Origin: Salvator merianae
Lineage: Eukaryota > Chordata > Lepidosauria > Squamata > Teiidae
Direction of reading: 5' to 3'
NCBI GenBank assembly: GCA_003586115.2
Contig: QVOM02000103.1
Coordinates: 9,469,677-9,533,676 of the forward strand
DNA length: 64,000 nt
The first letter of the stretch is position 1. Each line of letters begins with the position of its first letter. Under the pieces are notes generated by a model that saw only the letters and a program-made list of their open reading frames with translations, did not search any database and was not told where the DNA came from. Shown here piece after piece: positions 1 to 10,900 of the stretch. A program made the translations under genes and the position numbers.

Positions 1-186
1 GGAAACATAGTTTAAGCTATACAAATTATTTGTCACATAAAAATCACAGAATTTGGCTTAAAGCTGGATTAGATTTATAATACCTGACATTCAGACTGCT
101 TGAGGGGTTTGCAAATAGCACCATTCATCTTTGGCATAGCTCTGTGAAGGGGAACCTTACAGTACTCCTTAGGCATGGCCCATAAT

Positions 187-429
187 CAGCGGCGTAGCTG
201 AAAATTTTGCTGCCTGGGGCGAAGTGGCGGTAGAGGAGCGTGAGTGAGGGAGCCCCGCCCTGCAGCCTCCTACTCCCGCTGCCGCCCCGATGACTGCCGG
301 GTGGGCGCGGCAGCGGGCGGGGCGAGCACGCATGCCGGCGGGCAGGGTGAGCGCGCTGGTGGGCAGGGACCTGGCTCCATGGGCCGCCCGGGGAAGACTG
401 CCTCCCCGCCCTCCCTTGCTACGCCCCTG
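187..429. mobile_element. hAT-type miniature transposon, GC-rich
   Basis: The terminal inverted repeats are CAGCGGCGTAGC at the left and GCTACGCCCCTG at the right, matching at 11 of 12 positions. They are flanked by an 8-bp target duplication with two mismatches (CCCATAAT at 179-186, CCCATATG at 430-437). CAG..GGCGTAGC ends and an 8-bp duplication are typical of the hAT superfamily. The interior is unusually rich in CpG and could mimic a CpG island. It encodes nothing recognisable. Confidence 0.8.
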
Positions 430-852
430 CCCATATGATCTCATTTCTTCAAGTGCCCACACCAAGTGAAGCAGGGCAGATAATCACAGGGGAAGAGGAC
501 CTGGTGCCCCTCAGGTGGTACAATATGATCTCCATGAAAGTTCATAGGGCACAGTTATTACAATCCTTTGGCACACAATGAAAGCTTTTTCAGGTTGCTC
601 CCCTGAGACTAAAGCAAGGTAGCAGGAATTTGGAAGAGAAATTTGGAGGAAGAACTGCAGGGCTCTGGTAAGTTTGTGGAATGGATCCTCTGGGTTTTGG
701 AGAGGGTGTTGGACACTAGGAGTGGCTGGTTTAGCTACTAGAGGTGGCTTTTTATTCTAAGTTAGCCTGAGCACATGGGAGGAGAGGCTTGCAGTTATTG
801 GTGACCCAGAGGAGCTAACAAAGGGGATTAGCTGTGAGAAACAGGAAGAAAC

Positions 853-2150
853 ATGCCATTATGGATATGCTATCGTACACCCAACCAAACTCATGAAGAA
901 GACCAGGACAAGGAGACATCAAAAAAGGAAAGGGTGGTTATACTGGGGAATTTTAACTACTCCCACATAGGCTGGGTGAACACTTGTTTAACTCATGAGA
1001 AAAAGATAAAATTCCTTGACATGCTATATGATTGTTCCCTAGAGCAGCTGGTTGTGGAACCAGCCAGGGGAAAAAGAATCCTGGACCTGATCCTAAGTAA
1101 TGCACAGGATCTAGTACAAGACATCACTTTAACTGATCCAGTAGGGAACAGTGACCACAATGTGATAACCTTCAACTTAAATATAGACAGTACACTGTCA
1201 ACACAATCAAACATGGAGACCTTAAACTTTCATAAGGGAAACTTCCCCAAAATGAGAAAACTGGTAAAAAGGAAATTGAAAGGGAAATTTAGAAAAGTTC
1301 AATCACTCCAAAATACATGGAAACAATTTAAAAACACAATAATGGAAGCTCCATTAGAGTGCAAACCTAAAAGAAGGAAGGGAACTGCCAAGTCCAAGAG
1401 GACACCGCTGTGGCTTACAAGTGCAATATGGAAAGCCATTAAAAGCAAACTCAATGAAGGTGTGCAGCAGCAGTGAAAAAAAGCCAATTCAATCCTAGCG
1501 GTAATTAGGAAGGGAATAGAAAACAAGTCAGCAACTGTCATTGTGCCTCTTTATAAATCTAGGGCGAGACCACACTTGACATACTGTGTACAATTCTGGT
1601 CAGCTTGCCTCACCTCAGAAATGATATTGTGGAACTGGAAAAGGTGAAGAAAGGGGCAACAAGAATGATAAAGGGGCTAGAACACCTTCCTTACAAAATC
1701 AGGCTGCAACGTCTTGGCCTCTCAGCCTTGAAAGACAGTTTAAGAGGAGACCTGATTGAAGTGTATAAAATCATGCGCAATTGGAAGGGCCAGGGGCACT
1801 CTAGGAAGCTGATGGGTAGGACAGTTAGGACCGACAAGGAGAAGTGTCTTTTCACCCATTAGTATATGTCTAGACAGATTTAAGAACAGATTGGACAGAT
1901 TCATAGAGGTCAGGCATATCAATGGTTACTGGAATGGATGCCTAAGTACTGCCTCCAGGTTGGAAAGACAGGCAGGATGACTGTAAAATCCATTTTCAAG
2001 GACGTGAGAGCAGGTAAAGGTTTTGTCTTTTTATTCTGCTTGAGATGCCCAGAAGCAATTGGTGGGCCACTGTTAAAACAGGATGCTGGACTAGATGGGC
2101 CATGGTCTGATCCAGCAAGGCTCCTCTTATGTTCTTATATTCAAAATTCA
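853..2150 (+). pseudogene. CR1-like LINE remnant: endonuclease fragment joined to 3' end
   Basis: From 853 to 1476 an open frame of about 207 codons resembles the endonuclease domain of CR1-clade LINEs: VVILGNFNYSHIGW, EPARGKRILDLILSN and NSDHNVITF. The usual catalytic GDFN reads GNFN here. From about 1554 the sequence jumps to the end of ORF2 (MIKGLEHLPYKIRLQRLGL, SLRGDLIEVYKIM) and the 3' untranslated region, finishing with 'GATCCAGCAAGGCTCCTCTT'. Nearly all of the reverse transcriptase is missing, and there are stops and frame breaks. It lies in the intron downstream of OTOP1 exon 4. Confidence 0.85.
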
Positions 2151-2882
2151 TTTAAAACATTTTCTCTAATTCATTTCTATAAGTCATGAGCTTCACAGAC
2201 AATTATAGCTATGGAAAAGCTCACAAAATCTAGTAAATATGTACAACTGATAAATCAGAGCTATTCTAACCAATCCAAATTATGAACTTCCAAAATGTTA
2301 TCAGGCTTTGGAAGGGATTATTTGCCTGGTTGCTTGCCATGCCAGAGGCAAGGTTTGAATAACACACTTCTTCATTTATTATTTAGACTGTTGAACACTG
2401 CACTAGCATAGTAGTGGTAGTGAAATATAGGTAGAATTGTCTATCAAAATCAATGGAAAACTGACCAGAAAGGGGACTGGGCTGGCTTCTGTTCCCCTAA
2501 GGCAATGAGGTTCATGGTCATCCCAGACCTGGCAGTGCAATTGCTCTCAGGTATTCAGACTAAGTAAGAGACATGGGAGATGGATGAAAGGAAAAATTGT
2601 GCAAGATTATTTCAATGTTATATTATGTAGAGACCTTTCATCACTAACTTAAGCAGGAATCACACAGCATTGTAATGGCACCATGCAAGCACTTTGCTAG
2701 GCCTGCGTGTCACCACACTAACTGAGCAAACATCCTAGCATGAGCATTTGTAGCGGAGCAGAAGATATCACTCTCACAGCACTTTCTCTCCTACTCTGCC
2801 ACCATGTCACCCAATGCATGGTCTTACCTGGAGCACTTCCTTCACACTGAATAACACAGCTCTGTTTTAGGAGGCACACAAA

Positions 2883-3448
2883 GGGCCTGTTCGTTCTTTA
2901 AGTTAATGAGCATCAGGGATACTCACTAGCTAAGTGTGTGTGCACCACATGGAGGCCCGCATTACCAGGAGCAGACAAAAGCTGCTCCTAATTATGGCTA
3001 GCTGTGGAGCACTAAATAGCTGTGGCGTGCTGCAGTTGAGCCTGCATAATTGTGCCTGCACGTGCCTGCACGATCCAAGGTACTCCCAGCTGCCATGGCA
3101 GCGGCCAGACACTTCCCAACTGCTCTCATAGTGAAGTTCAGGACCAGGATACCAGCATTTGCAGTGTGAATTCTGGTATCCTTCTGGTATTCTTGACTAG
3201 GGCCTATCCTCTTCCAACATGGAAAGTCCGAAAACACCAGCAGTGGCCCATCACTTTAAGGGCAGGTGTTCGGAACCCATGAGAAGGGGGTGGTCGCTGG
3301 CCACAGGGCCTCCGGGCCTCCATACTGTCACAGCAGGCCACTGTATGACCCGCCCAGGGAGGGGTGTGGTTTTGCAGCCAGCAATCAACCTTCCCATGGG
3401 TTTTGAACACCTGCCCTTAAAGCGACAGGCTGCTACTGGAAAACACCC
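2883..3448 (+). mobile_element. GGGCCT-end non-autonomous DNA transposon, copy A (AAA duplication)
   Basis: The left end is GGGCCTGTTCG and the right end GTCCGAAAACACCC, which corresponds to GTGCGAAAAGGCCC in other copies. Flanking 3-bp repeats are AAA at 2880-2882 and 3449-3451. The interior matches the copy at 15301-15672, for example the shared GAGCAG and TAGCTGTGGAGCAC stretches. The element is interrupted near its right end by a hAT miniature element at 3238-3438. No coding content. Confidence 0.75.
3238..3438. mobile_element. hAT-type palindromic miniature element nested in copy A
   Basis: A 201-bp element has long inverted arms (CTTTAAGGGCAGGTGTTC at 3253-3270; GAACACCTGCCCTTAAAG at 3405-3422) and ends CAG...CTG. 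It is flanked by a perfect 8-bp duplication GAAAACAC (3230-3237 and 3439-3446). The 8-bp duplication supports the hAT superfamily. The two strands give near-mirror translations, as expected of a palindrome, so the open frames here are not genes. Confidence 0.88.
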
Positions 3449-3604
3449 AAAATGGCCAACATCCACAGCTATTTCCTGAGCCTCCCAAAACAGTCCTGGC
3501 TAGAAATGTGTACAGCAAGTGTATATTTGGGGCCCAAATCAATGCTAAAGCTCTGAATTGCACTTTGCAGCAAATTGGCAACCAGTGCAATTCCTTTAAT
3601 CCTT

Positions 3605-4802
3605 GGCCGCGTACCGACACGGCATTTAATCACTTTACAGGCCGTCTTCAGTACCCGCTGTCCTGACATGATCTTGCCATTCCGTAGTTTTTCTGGACTA
3701 TATCGGCGAAATCTGGACTACTTTGTATTCAGATTTAATGAAGTCTCAAGCCGTTCCAGATCGTTAGCGCACTTTACTTTGCGATGTGGGAACAGGGAAA
3801 GAGACTATTTGGGAGGGACTGTACTTTTTGGGGGGGGTGCAGAGGGAGGGATCCCCATTTTGTGCCGTCCAATGACAGACTTTGTGGGTGGGCAGGAAGC
3901 GCAGCAGTTTCCTTTGCCTCCATTATCCCCCCTTCCGTCGCTGCCAGGGGAAAAGAAACCGTCCTCCTTTTTACTTCACTAAGCTGTGGTCCTTTCTCTT
4001 TCTTTATCCCCCATTGGACACTGCCAGGAAGAAATTAAAGGCTTCCTCCACTTCTGTCTGCTCTTTAAACCAAAAAATAAACTGCGCCTGTTTGGGGTTG
4101 CAATCCTCTTGCCCCAACAAAGAACCCGCTCAAGATGAGTTTTGTCGTCGGCAGCACACAGCTACACAGCAGGGACACATGCTGCTGCGGATGTCTCGGG
4201 GGAAGATGAGGCAGAGTCCATTTGCTGGCGATGAACTGCACTGTCAAGATAGTAGAGCCTCCCCACGTTCCCTCCCCACTTTTTCCCTTCATTACGGACC
4301 TCTCCCTGCTTTTACGCTACTTTTAAATTGCGCAATTGCGCAAAAATGCACTTGCAGGGGAGCAGAAATCGCCATCAACCCTTTAAAAAGCCCTTTAAAA
4401 AGCTTGCAGAACATAGTTTTAAAGTTCTGCTTGTGTAGATAGAGGCTGTAGTGGGGAGAAGGAGCAAATGGCGAATGACTAGTAACGCTGCCAAGTGAAT
4501 CCATGTTCTGAGGCAGCAGTGGGGACATACAGAGAGTGGAGCATGACTTTCCCACCCCTGTGACGTCAAGATTTGAACGTTGGGACTGCAGCCAGTCACT
4601 GACTGCACAGGGAGGGGAATTTGGCAAGGGGTGGAGGCAGAAAAGGTACTGTTTCTCCATGCCAAGCATGGGAAATATCAGTGTGGGAACGAACAGGTAT
4701 GAATTGAGTCCGTGTTAAACTGTAACTGTGAACGACCAGAAGACGAATTCAGTCCTTGTACTCTTCCGATACGGATTAAATTTACGATGTCAGAATGCGG
4801 CC
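3605..4802 (+). mobile_element. Harbinger-like non-autonomous transposon, 1.2 kb
   Basis: The left end GGCCGCGTACCGACAC and the reverse complement of the right end, GGCCGCATTCTGACAT, form inverted repeats that share ATTTAATC about 6 bases further in. Flanking CTT repeats (3602-3604, 4803-4805) give a 3-bp duplication. Both ends are homologous, in the same orientation, to the element at 42983-44747; the shared parts are roughly 3605-3900 and 4530-4802. The middles differ. GG-starting ends and 3-bp duplications point to PIF/Harbinger. No transposase frame is visible. Confidence 0.8.
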
Positions 4803-5159
4803 CTTGTGTAATATATGTCAAGCCAAAATTACACATCAGCAGCATTGCTGTTGTATTTTGCATTTAGCTATAGCTTCTGAAACATTTTCAAAAATAGTTC
4901 CATATACAGTATATTACAATAACCTGATCTGGAAGTTACGAAAACATGAATTACTGTGGCCAAACTGTCCCTATCTGAAAAGAGCTGCAGCTAGCAAATC
5001 AGCCATAGCCAGAAATTAGGCACTACTGGCTACCATGGCCACTTGATCTTCATGTGATAGAGGTAAATTCTGGATATTCAGTTCCTTGGTATCTTCTTAT
5101 AGTTCTGATTTCTGAACACTTTAAAACAGCAGGACTTCCAAAACTTTACCTTATCTTAC

Positions 5160-5290
5160 CTATTGATATGTTTCGAAATCCAAGGGTGATTAATCTTTCT
5201 TTATGTTCATTAAGTTGATGCTTTGATTCAATTAACACACTATTTGTCCACAAAAGCAAATTTGTAAATACTGAATGGATAACTCCAAAC
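5160..5290 (-). CDS. OTOP1: OTOP1 coding exon 4
   Basis: This 131-nt exon completes the split Arg codon and encodes residues 220-263. It carries TM5 (RFGVIHSVFTNLLLWTNSVL) followed by the highly conserved cytosolic stretch ESKHQLNEHKERLITLGF. The acceptor is TATTTTCTAG and the donor ATAG|GTAAGA, leaving one base of the next codon. No later exon was found between 5159 and 1. The large next exon, which in human begins near TVLDDHTPQC and holds the second half of the channel, must therefore lie outside the window. The gene is incomplete here only because the window ends; no frameshift or stop was seen in any of the four exons. Confidence 0.95.
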
Positions 5291-5599
5291 CTAGAAAATA
5301 AACAATGTTGATATATTATTGACAGTAATTGCCATATTTCAGCAATCACCAAAAGCTTATTTTTAAAGATAAGCTTAAAGATAGGAACAAATGAACAGGA
5401 GTAATATGGTAATGTTTTCTTAGACTTTCAGAAAAGAATGTCCCTCACAAAAGGCTCTTAAGAAAACACAGAACACATGTAATAAAAGTACAGCTCTTTT
5501 CGTAAATGAGCAATTAAGAAACAGAGAGCAAAAGTATATAATAATATAAGCACTCCACTGGATGGACCTGTGGCCCAGCTAGTCCAGCAGTCTAGCTCC

Positions 5600-5816
5600 A
5601 AATGCGGAAGTGGTGTGAATGCACTTCTCCTGAACCTCACTTGATCACACTAGTCAGCTTCCAGACTATAATTTTCTTGTCCAGCGCTACTTAGCTTCCA
5701 GTGAGCTTCAGGTGTGCTTCAGTGAGTATCAGGCCAGCTGGAGCCATTTGCAGGTACAAACAGTCCGTACTAGCAACCATCCTGAAACGTTCCATTTTCT
5801 AAGTGCACACAGGCCC
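5600..5816 (+). mobile_element. GGGCCT-end transposon fragment (right end)
   Basis: The right end AAGTGCACACAGGCCC with an upstream GTTCCATTTTCT resembles the ends of the copies at 32264-32651 and 15301-15672. The left end was not found. At about 5555-5600, immediately before it, the sequence 'ACCTGTGGCCCAGCTAGTCCAGCA' type looks like an antisense CR1 3' end. Boundaries on the left are approximate. Confidence 0.45.
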
Positions 5817-7179
5817 AACGTGTCTAGCCTGAATCATTCCAAGCCATAATTGCAGTAAGACAGGGCAGAACAGGCTGATGGCTGTCTTCTTAATGTTCAG
5901 CCCAGCTTGGCCCAGCTGCACCCCCAAAAATGGCCTAGGACGTAGGCCATTACGGGACTGTGACAAAATGTCACCAGGCCCCGGAACAGGCTATGGGTGG
6001 TTCCTGCTGCCATCACCTGCCTACATTGCAGTGGCAGAAACTAGAACCCAATCTGGCCATATAGCAACTGCTAGTAAGTGGTCTCCTGGTAGAGGGTTCC
6101 TAAGTGTGGATTCAGACATGGGAGTCATGCAGCCACTGAGCACTAAGACAGGCCATGCCTATTCTTGGCACATGATGGTGCGCAAACCCTGAAGTTCTAG
6201 CACAACACTGGTGCAGAACTTCCCCCTTCTTGCTACCTGGTGAAGTAGATAGGTCAGACTCATATCTATGTGTCAGACATTCTTTTCTTCACAAATAATG
6301 GTTGTTTCTGCTAATTTGAAATTTTAAGGAAGATGAAAAACACATTTCCACCAATTATGAAAAGTTTTATTATGAAAAAGGAGGCTTCAATAGAAAAAAG
6401 GGCTTCAATGACTGATTCATTTCTTTCATGTTCTTTCTTAAAGAAGGGATAGAAGAAGAGGAGGAAAAGCAATAGCTTTAAAATAAATTTAAATGATAAA
6501 AAATAGCTTGTACCTGCCACTCAACCAGCTATGTGTATTTCCTTACTTTTTTTCTTATAAGGATGTACTGGAGCAACCAGTAGTGGTGTGAATGGCTAGA
6601 TAGGTGGTTTTAGCTTTTTAAGCAAAATTTCTGAAAAAGCTAGTACAAGGATGAGGAAATGCTGTTGCTGCTTTTGTTCATCCAAAAACACAAGAAAAAC
6701 AGTAAGATCCATTTCTTTGTTCCCTGTTTCCCTCCAGTCCCAACCTTGCAGGTGTCCCTTCATTGCTCTTTTTCACCTTGTATTTTAGACACCCCAAGCC
6801 ATCTCCATAAGTTTCCCTACACCTGCAGGTACAAGAATAAGTCTCCTTGGGGTTTCTTGGCTCTTGTAGAAATACAATGGGACTGATCCTATGACTTACA
6901 GTGGTCCTATCTCATTAGACTGGTAGACTGGCCCAGTGCAGCCCATAGCACACTTTGTCCACATAATGGACCACTTTACTGAAAGCCTCCCACCAGTAGA
7001 CTGGTATGTCTGCACAGGATCAAGTCATGGAGTAGGATATGGCACCAAAATGGTTCTATATTCTGTTTCACTGGTAGAACTGCTTATAAACAGTCTGCAA
7101 GCATGCCTTAGTAGTATACCAGACCACTGACAGCTTGTGGACAGTGCGCATCTGTGGGCCAATACACCTTATTTGGCAC

Positions 7180-7300
7180 TGTTTCAGTTGAGCACCCAGA
7201 AGTGGCACCAGAAGTGTGCTGCTTCTGGGCACTCAGATGAAAACATCCCAGCCAGCAGTTCTGAAGGCTGAGAAATTTCATTCTGAGCCTTTTAGCTTTG
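7180..7300 (+). repeat. Unnamed interspersed repeat, three copies in window
   Basis: A stretch containing CCAGAAGTGGCACCAGAAGTG, TTCTGAAGGCTGAGAAAT and TTTCATTCTGAGCC recurs, diverged, at about 31785-31890 and 47325-47440. All three copies are in the same orientation. No ends or target duplications were established, so the class is unknown. Confidence 0.5.
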
Positions 7301-7645
7301 ACTGGAATGAACTGTCCGCTTTCATAGGCTACAGGTAGCTTGGCTACTGTGGGTTAGGCTACCTAGCATGGACCAGCATGGCACAGGGTAAGTCATACCA
7401 TGCTTAAACAACCAGACTGTTCTCTTAGCCCTTTATTCCAACAGGATAAATACTTCACAGCCACAAGTTGCCCATTCATGAAAGTTTTCAAGAACCTTAA
7501 TCTCATGAATGAGGAGAGAGAATTGTATTGCAAATAATGTAGTATGAACCTTCTGCAAAAACAGGACAGTGTAAGCAAGCTGTTAAGCAAACTCTGATTT
7601 TTTTTCCCAATATTAGAAAGGTAATTAACATTTTGTTCATTTTAC

Positions 7646-7704
7646 CTCTCCAGAGTTTTGAAAGACTGGATAATATCTTTTGCATGGCACCATATGAAGT
7701 ATAC
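7646..7704 (-). CDS. OTOP1: OTOP1 coding exon 3 (59-nt small exon)
   Basis: This short exon encodes VYFIWCHAKDIIQSFKTLE plus two bases of an Arg codon (residues 201-219). The acceptor is CTATTTTCAG and the donor GAG AG|GTAAAA. It completes TM4 and the intracellular HAKDIIQSFKTLE segment, which is nearly invariant in otopetrins. The human sequence has WGHAKD where this one has WCHAKD, a Gly to Cys change. The 3' tail of a SINE in the same orientation ends about 19 bp upstream of the acceptor, so the branch-point region lies at or in transposon-derived DNA. Confidence 0.95.
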
Positions 7705-7722
7705 CTGAAAATAGATATGAGT

Positions 7723-7949
7723 ATTTATTTATTTAGAGTATTTATACCCCACTTTCTTCAAAAGAACCCATTGTGACACACATTATTTGCCTCCCTTCCA
7801 TTTTATTCTCACAACCCTATTAGGTAGGTTAGGTTGAAAGGCAGTGAATGGCCTAATGTCACGCAGTCAACTTCCATGACAGAGTGAGGATTTGAACCCA
7901 GAGACTTCTAAATTACAGTCCAGCATGCTATCTGCTACACTATGCTGAC
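7723..7949 (-). repeat. tRNA-headed SINE (MIR/CORE-like squamate type) next to OTOP1 exon 3
   Basis: Read on the minus strand it begins GTCAGCATAGTGTAGCAGAT, has a B-box-like GGGTTCAAATCC, a central part with CATGGAAGTTGACTGCGTGAC, and ends GGGGTATAAATACTC followed by AAATAAATAAATA. This layout fits a CORE-type SINE whose tail is shared with an L2-type LINE. The tail ends about 19 bp upstream of the exon 3 acceptor. Confidence 0.8.
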
Positions 7950-10900
7950 TTAAATAGCTTATTTATACATTTGTTTACACAAATGATACTGTACATATAT
8001 TAAAAAATTAACATTGTTATGCAAACTGGTTTAATTGGTTTGTACTGCTTTGAAGAACCTGGCTTCTAGTTCACAATTCAGGACCTTTAGTGTGGATGAG
8101 GTTGGTTTCATGGAATTGTAATTGGTCTGGTGTGGGTTTCTAAGGGCAGGGAAAGTGGAAGACAGAGTCCAAAGTACCAGGCGTTTCCAAGTTTAACAAT
8201 TTATGTTAAACAACATTCAAATACCAGGCAGGAAAGACAGTATAGCAGTATATACTCAAGAATACAGCAGATCCAGCAAACACCAATTACTGTCAATCAG
8301 AATTAGTTGTTTAGTTGTAAGCACTAACAGGCTTAGATACAGGTTTAATGATTTTTATTGAGGCTACAGTTTCTAAGCACTTCCTGAGGTTACGTTTTCC
8401 TTCTAACACAACATTAATCAGCCTCCCACCCTAAAATTCATAAATTCTTGCCCAGCACTGGACTTTGGTACTCTTCACAAAGATTATATGATGTCTCCCA
8501 CCACAACTTGACAAATCAACTCTAACGCAGGCTCTAATTCAGATAAAGAAGAAAAAGGAAAAGAGGTTGGGGTTGGGGTTGGGGTTGGGGGCAAAGATCC
8601 TCACTCTTCTGAAGGAATCTTCACAAAGCTATACGGGGGGCGGGGGGAGTGAAGAGAAAGGTCTGTCCCACAGCAAATCCAAAGCAATACAAATGGAATG
8701 GAAGAGAAAGAGAGGGTTCTCTTTAAAATGCCTCTGTTTTCTGGCAGAAAGACACAACGGAATGCAACTGAGGGTAAAATCAGAGGTTCCCATGAATGTG
8801 ATCTTTTCCTTGGCAAAGTCCAGGGATGATGAAATGGCTTCACCAATCCAGAGCAGTGACTTCAGCAGCAAAAAAGGAGTCTTGCCAGGCAGCAAGACTT
8901 GATAACAAGCAGGGATTCTAACAGTCAGCGGATAGTGATTTCAGCAGCGATGAGGAGGAGAGATAGAGTTTACCCCACCTAAAGAACTGGAAAATCATGG
9001 CAGTTTATAGTCCTTCCTTCAGTGCAAAAAGGGACAGGAAGAGAGAGACAAATTTCCAAAGCAAGAAAGTAGCGAAATGGATCAGGGCAGGAGGGATCGG
9101 TAAAGAAGGAACAAAGATGTTCAAGGTGGGAAAGAGTCACAGGCAAAAGGAGGCACAAAAGAGGTCATATAGCCAGAGTTGTGCCAGGTCAAAAGGATCA
9201 CTGATTAATATGATGGACAATGGGTCATCAAGGGTGCAATCACTCCATATAACATCTAGCCAGGATAATCAAAGGTCAATATTTAGTAGCAATTTCCTGA
9301 TGCCAACTCTAGATACCAAACTGAACTACGCTGGTATTTCAGTTTCATGTTAAATAAAAATAGTTTTTAATCGGAATGCATTAAACCTATAGCACTAGAC
9401 AAGCAGCTAGCAGTAAAGCAAAGTTCTGTGTTTGCTTTGGCACTGATCCTTTTGATTGGATTATCAGGACACCTGCAAACCTGCAAATATTGAATTATCA
9501 ATGGACACAAAGGACCAGGCTCCTTTTTTTCTAGCTAAGGGTTGCTTAAACTCTCTTTGTTGCTTTTCCTTTGTTGCAACAGAGTAGAAGGGAAGTAGGT
9601 GATTGGGGGAAAGAGGCTTGTTTTTTAAAAGTACACTTTTTCCGCTTTTGCACTGGCTTTCTATTAGCCTAAGCCTGAGCTACATGGGCCCACTGCTTTA
9701 TTTAAAATGGTCTCCCAAATGCTTACAGCTTTCCGTTCAGTATCGTACAACATTAATTTATTAAAATTAAGCCATTTCATAAAACATAGCTTAGAAAAAT
9801 GTGTAAGAAATCACTAAGGACCAGTCTTGGTTGTAAAGCAATGTTAGACTAACTTATTAACAGGCCATTAATTCAAATATAAACAAAAAGGTCACATATG
9901 AATTCAACATGCTAGTAGACATTGACCAGTTCCGTTTCTATAAGAAAATATCTGAAACCTATATATTCATGTGCAAAACCTTCCACATGATTAATATCAG
10001 AATGCATGGAAGCTTTTGTTATGGAAAATCCTGGGTTAGATATGTGTCTTAAGACATGAAGGTCAGTCAACCCATTTTCTGAATGGGACCTAGATATGCT
10101 TAGATTTTAGGGAGACAAATGTCTCATTGTCGCAATGTCTCAATGAAATGTCTCAATGAAATAATGTTTTATTAAAATATAATTCATTAAAATGAAATAC
10201 ATAGGCCAAAAAAGAAGTGGGAATTGAGCACCAGTGACAACACAATAAAACATGTAGAATTCTCAAATAATATATCAACAGCAGCAAAATTAACCAAAAT
10301 CATAGTACAACCAAGTACAACTCTCTGATACAGCAAACATCCAAACCACAAAAGAAAGAAACAGAAAAACTACAGAATTAAAACTGAGGCAGTGGAGGCA
10401 AAGAAAAGAAAGAGATCTGTCAGACATTATCTGTGTGAATGTGCTGCAATCCTCTTATGTTTGTTTGAATGGCTAGCCCCTCAGCTTCCCTAGCCAGAGC
10501 AGGGAGATTCAAGAGAGAGGAGCATGAAACTCAGGGGTGGAGTATTTTTAGAAACAGGTAAAATAGAAAAAGAGGAAGAAGTGCAGAAGTGGCTTAGTCC
10601 AATTCCCCCTCCTCTGTGCGCATGTATGTGTGTGAGAGAGAGTAAATATCACTCCTTATCTACACACCTAGAATATATTGCATTCCAAAGACAGAAGGAG
10701 TTCAATGAGACATTCCAAATGGGGGCGGTGGGAGGTCTTTCACAGTGAGTGGACTAAATGAGAAAGGAAAAAAGGATCAATAATAGAAGACTCCTGGCAA
10801 AAGTGCTTCTGGAGGACATCAGGAGGCACAGAGGCATCGGTGAACTGGAACTGAAGCACAGGGAGATTTGCCCCACACCTGGAGTCGACTGGCAATGCTG

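Noticed and set aside
3219..3479. Similar open frames on both strands (KGRCSEPM and KGRCSKPM)
   Set aside because: They are mirror readings of the palindromic hAT element at 3238-3438, not a gene pair.
3882..4442. Plus-strand open frame of 186 codons
   Set aside because: It lies inside the 1.2-kb Harbinger-like element, shows no transposase motif and is not preserved in the sister copy.
1..5159. A further OTOP1 exon downstream of exon 4
   Set aside because: I looked on the minus strand for the TVLDDHTPQC and FNIEYQILAST regions and found nothing similar, so the next exon is placed outside the window.
8565..8591. Interstitial telomere relic
   Set aside because: The unit is TTGGGG, not the vertebrate TTAGGG, and only about four units are present.
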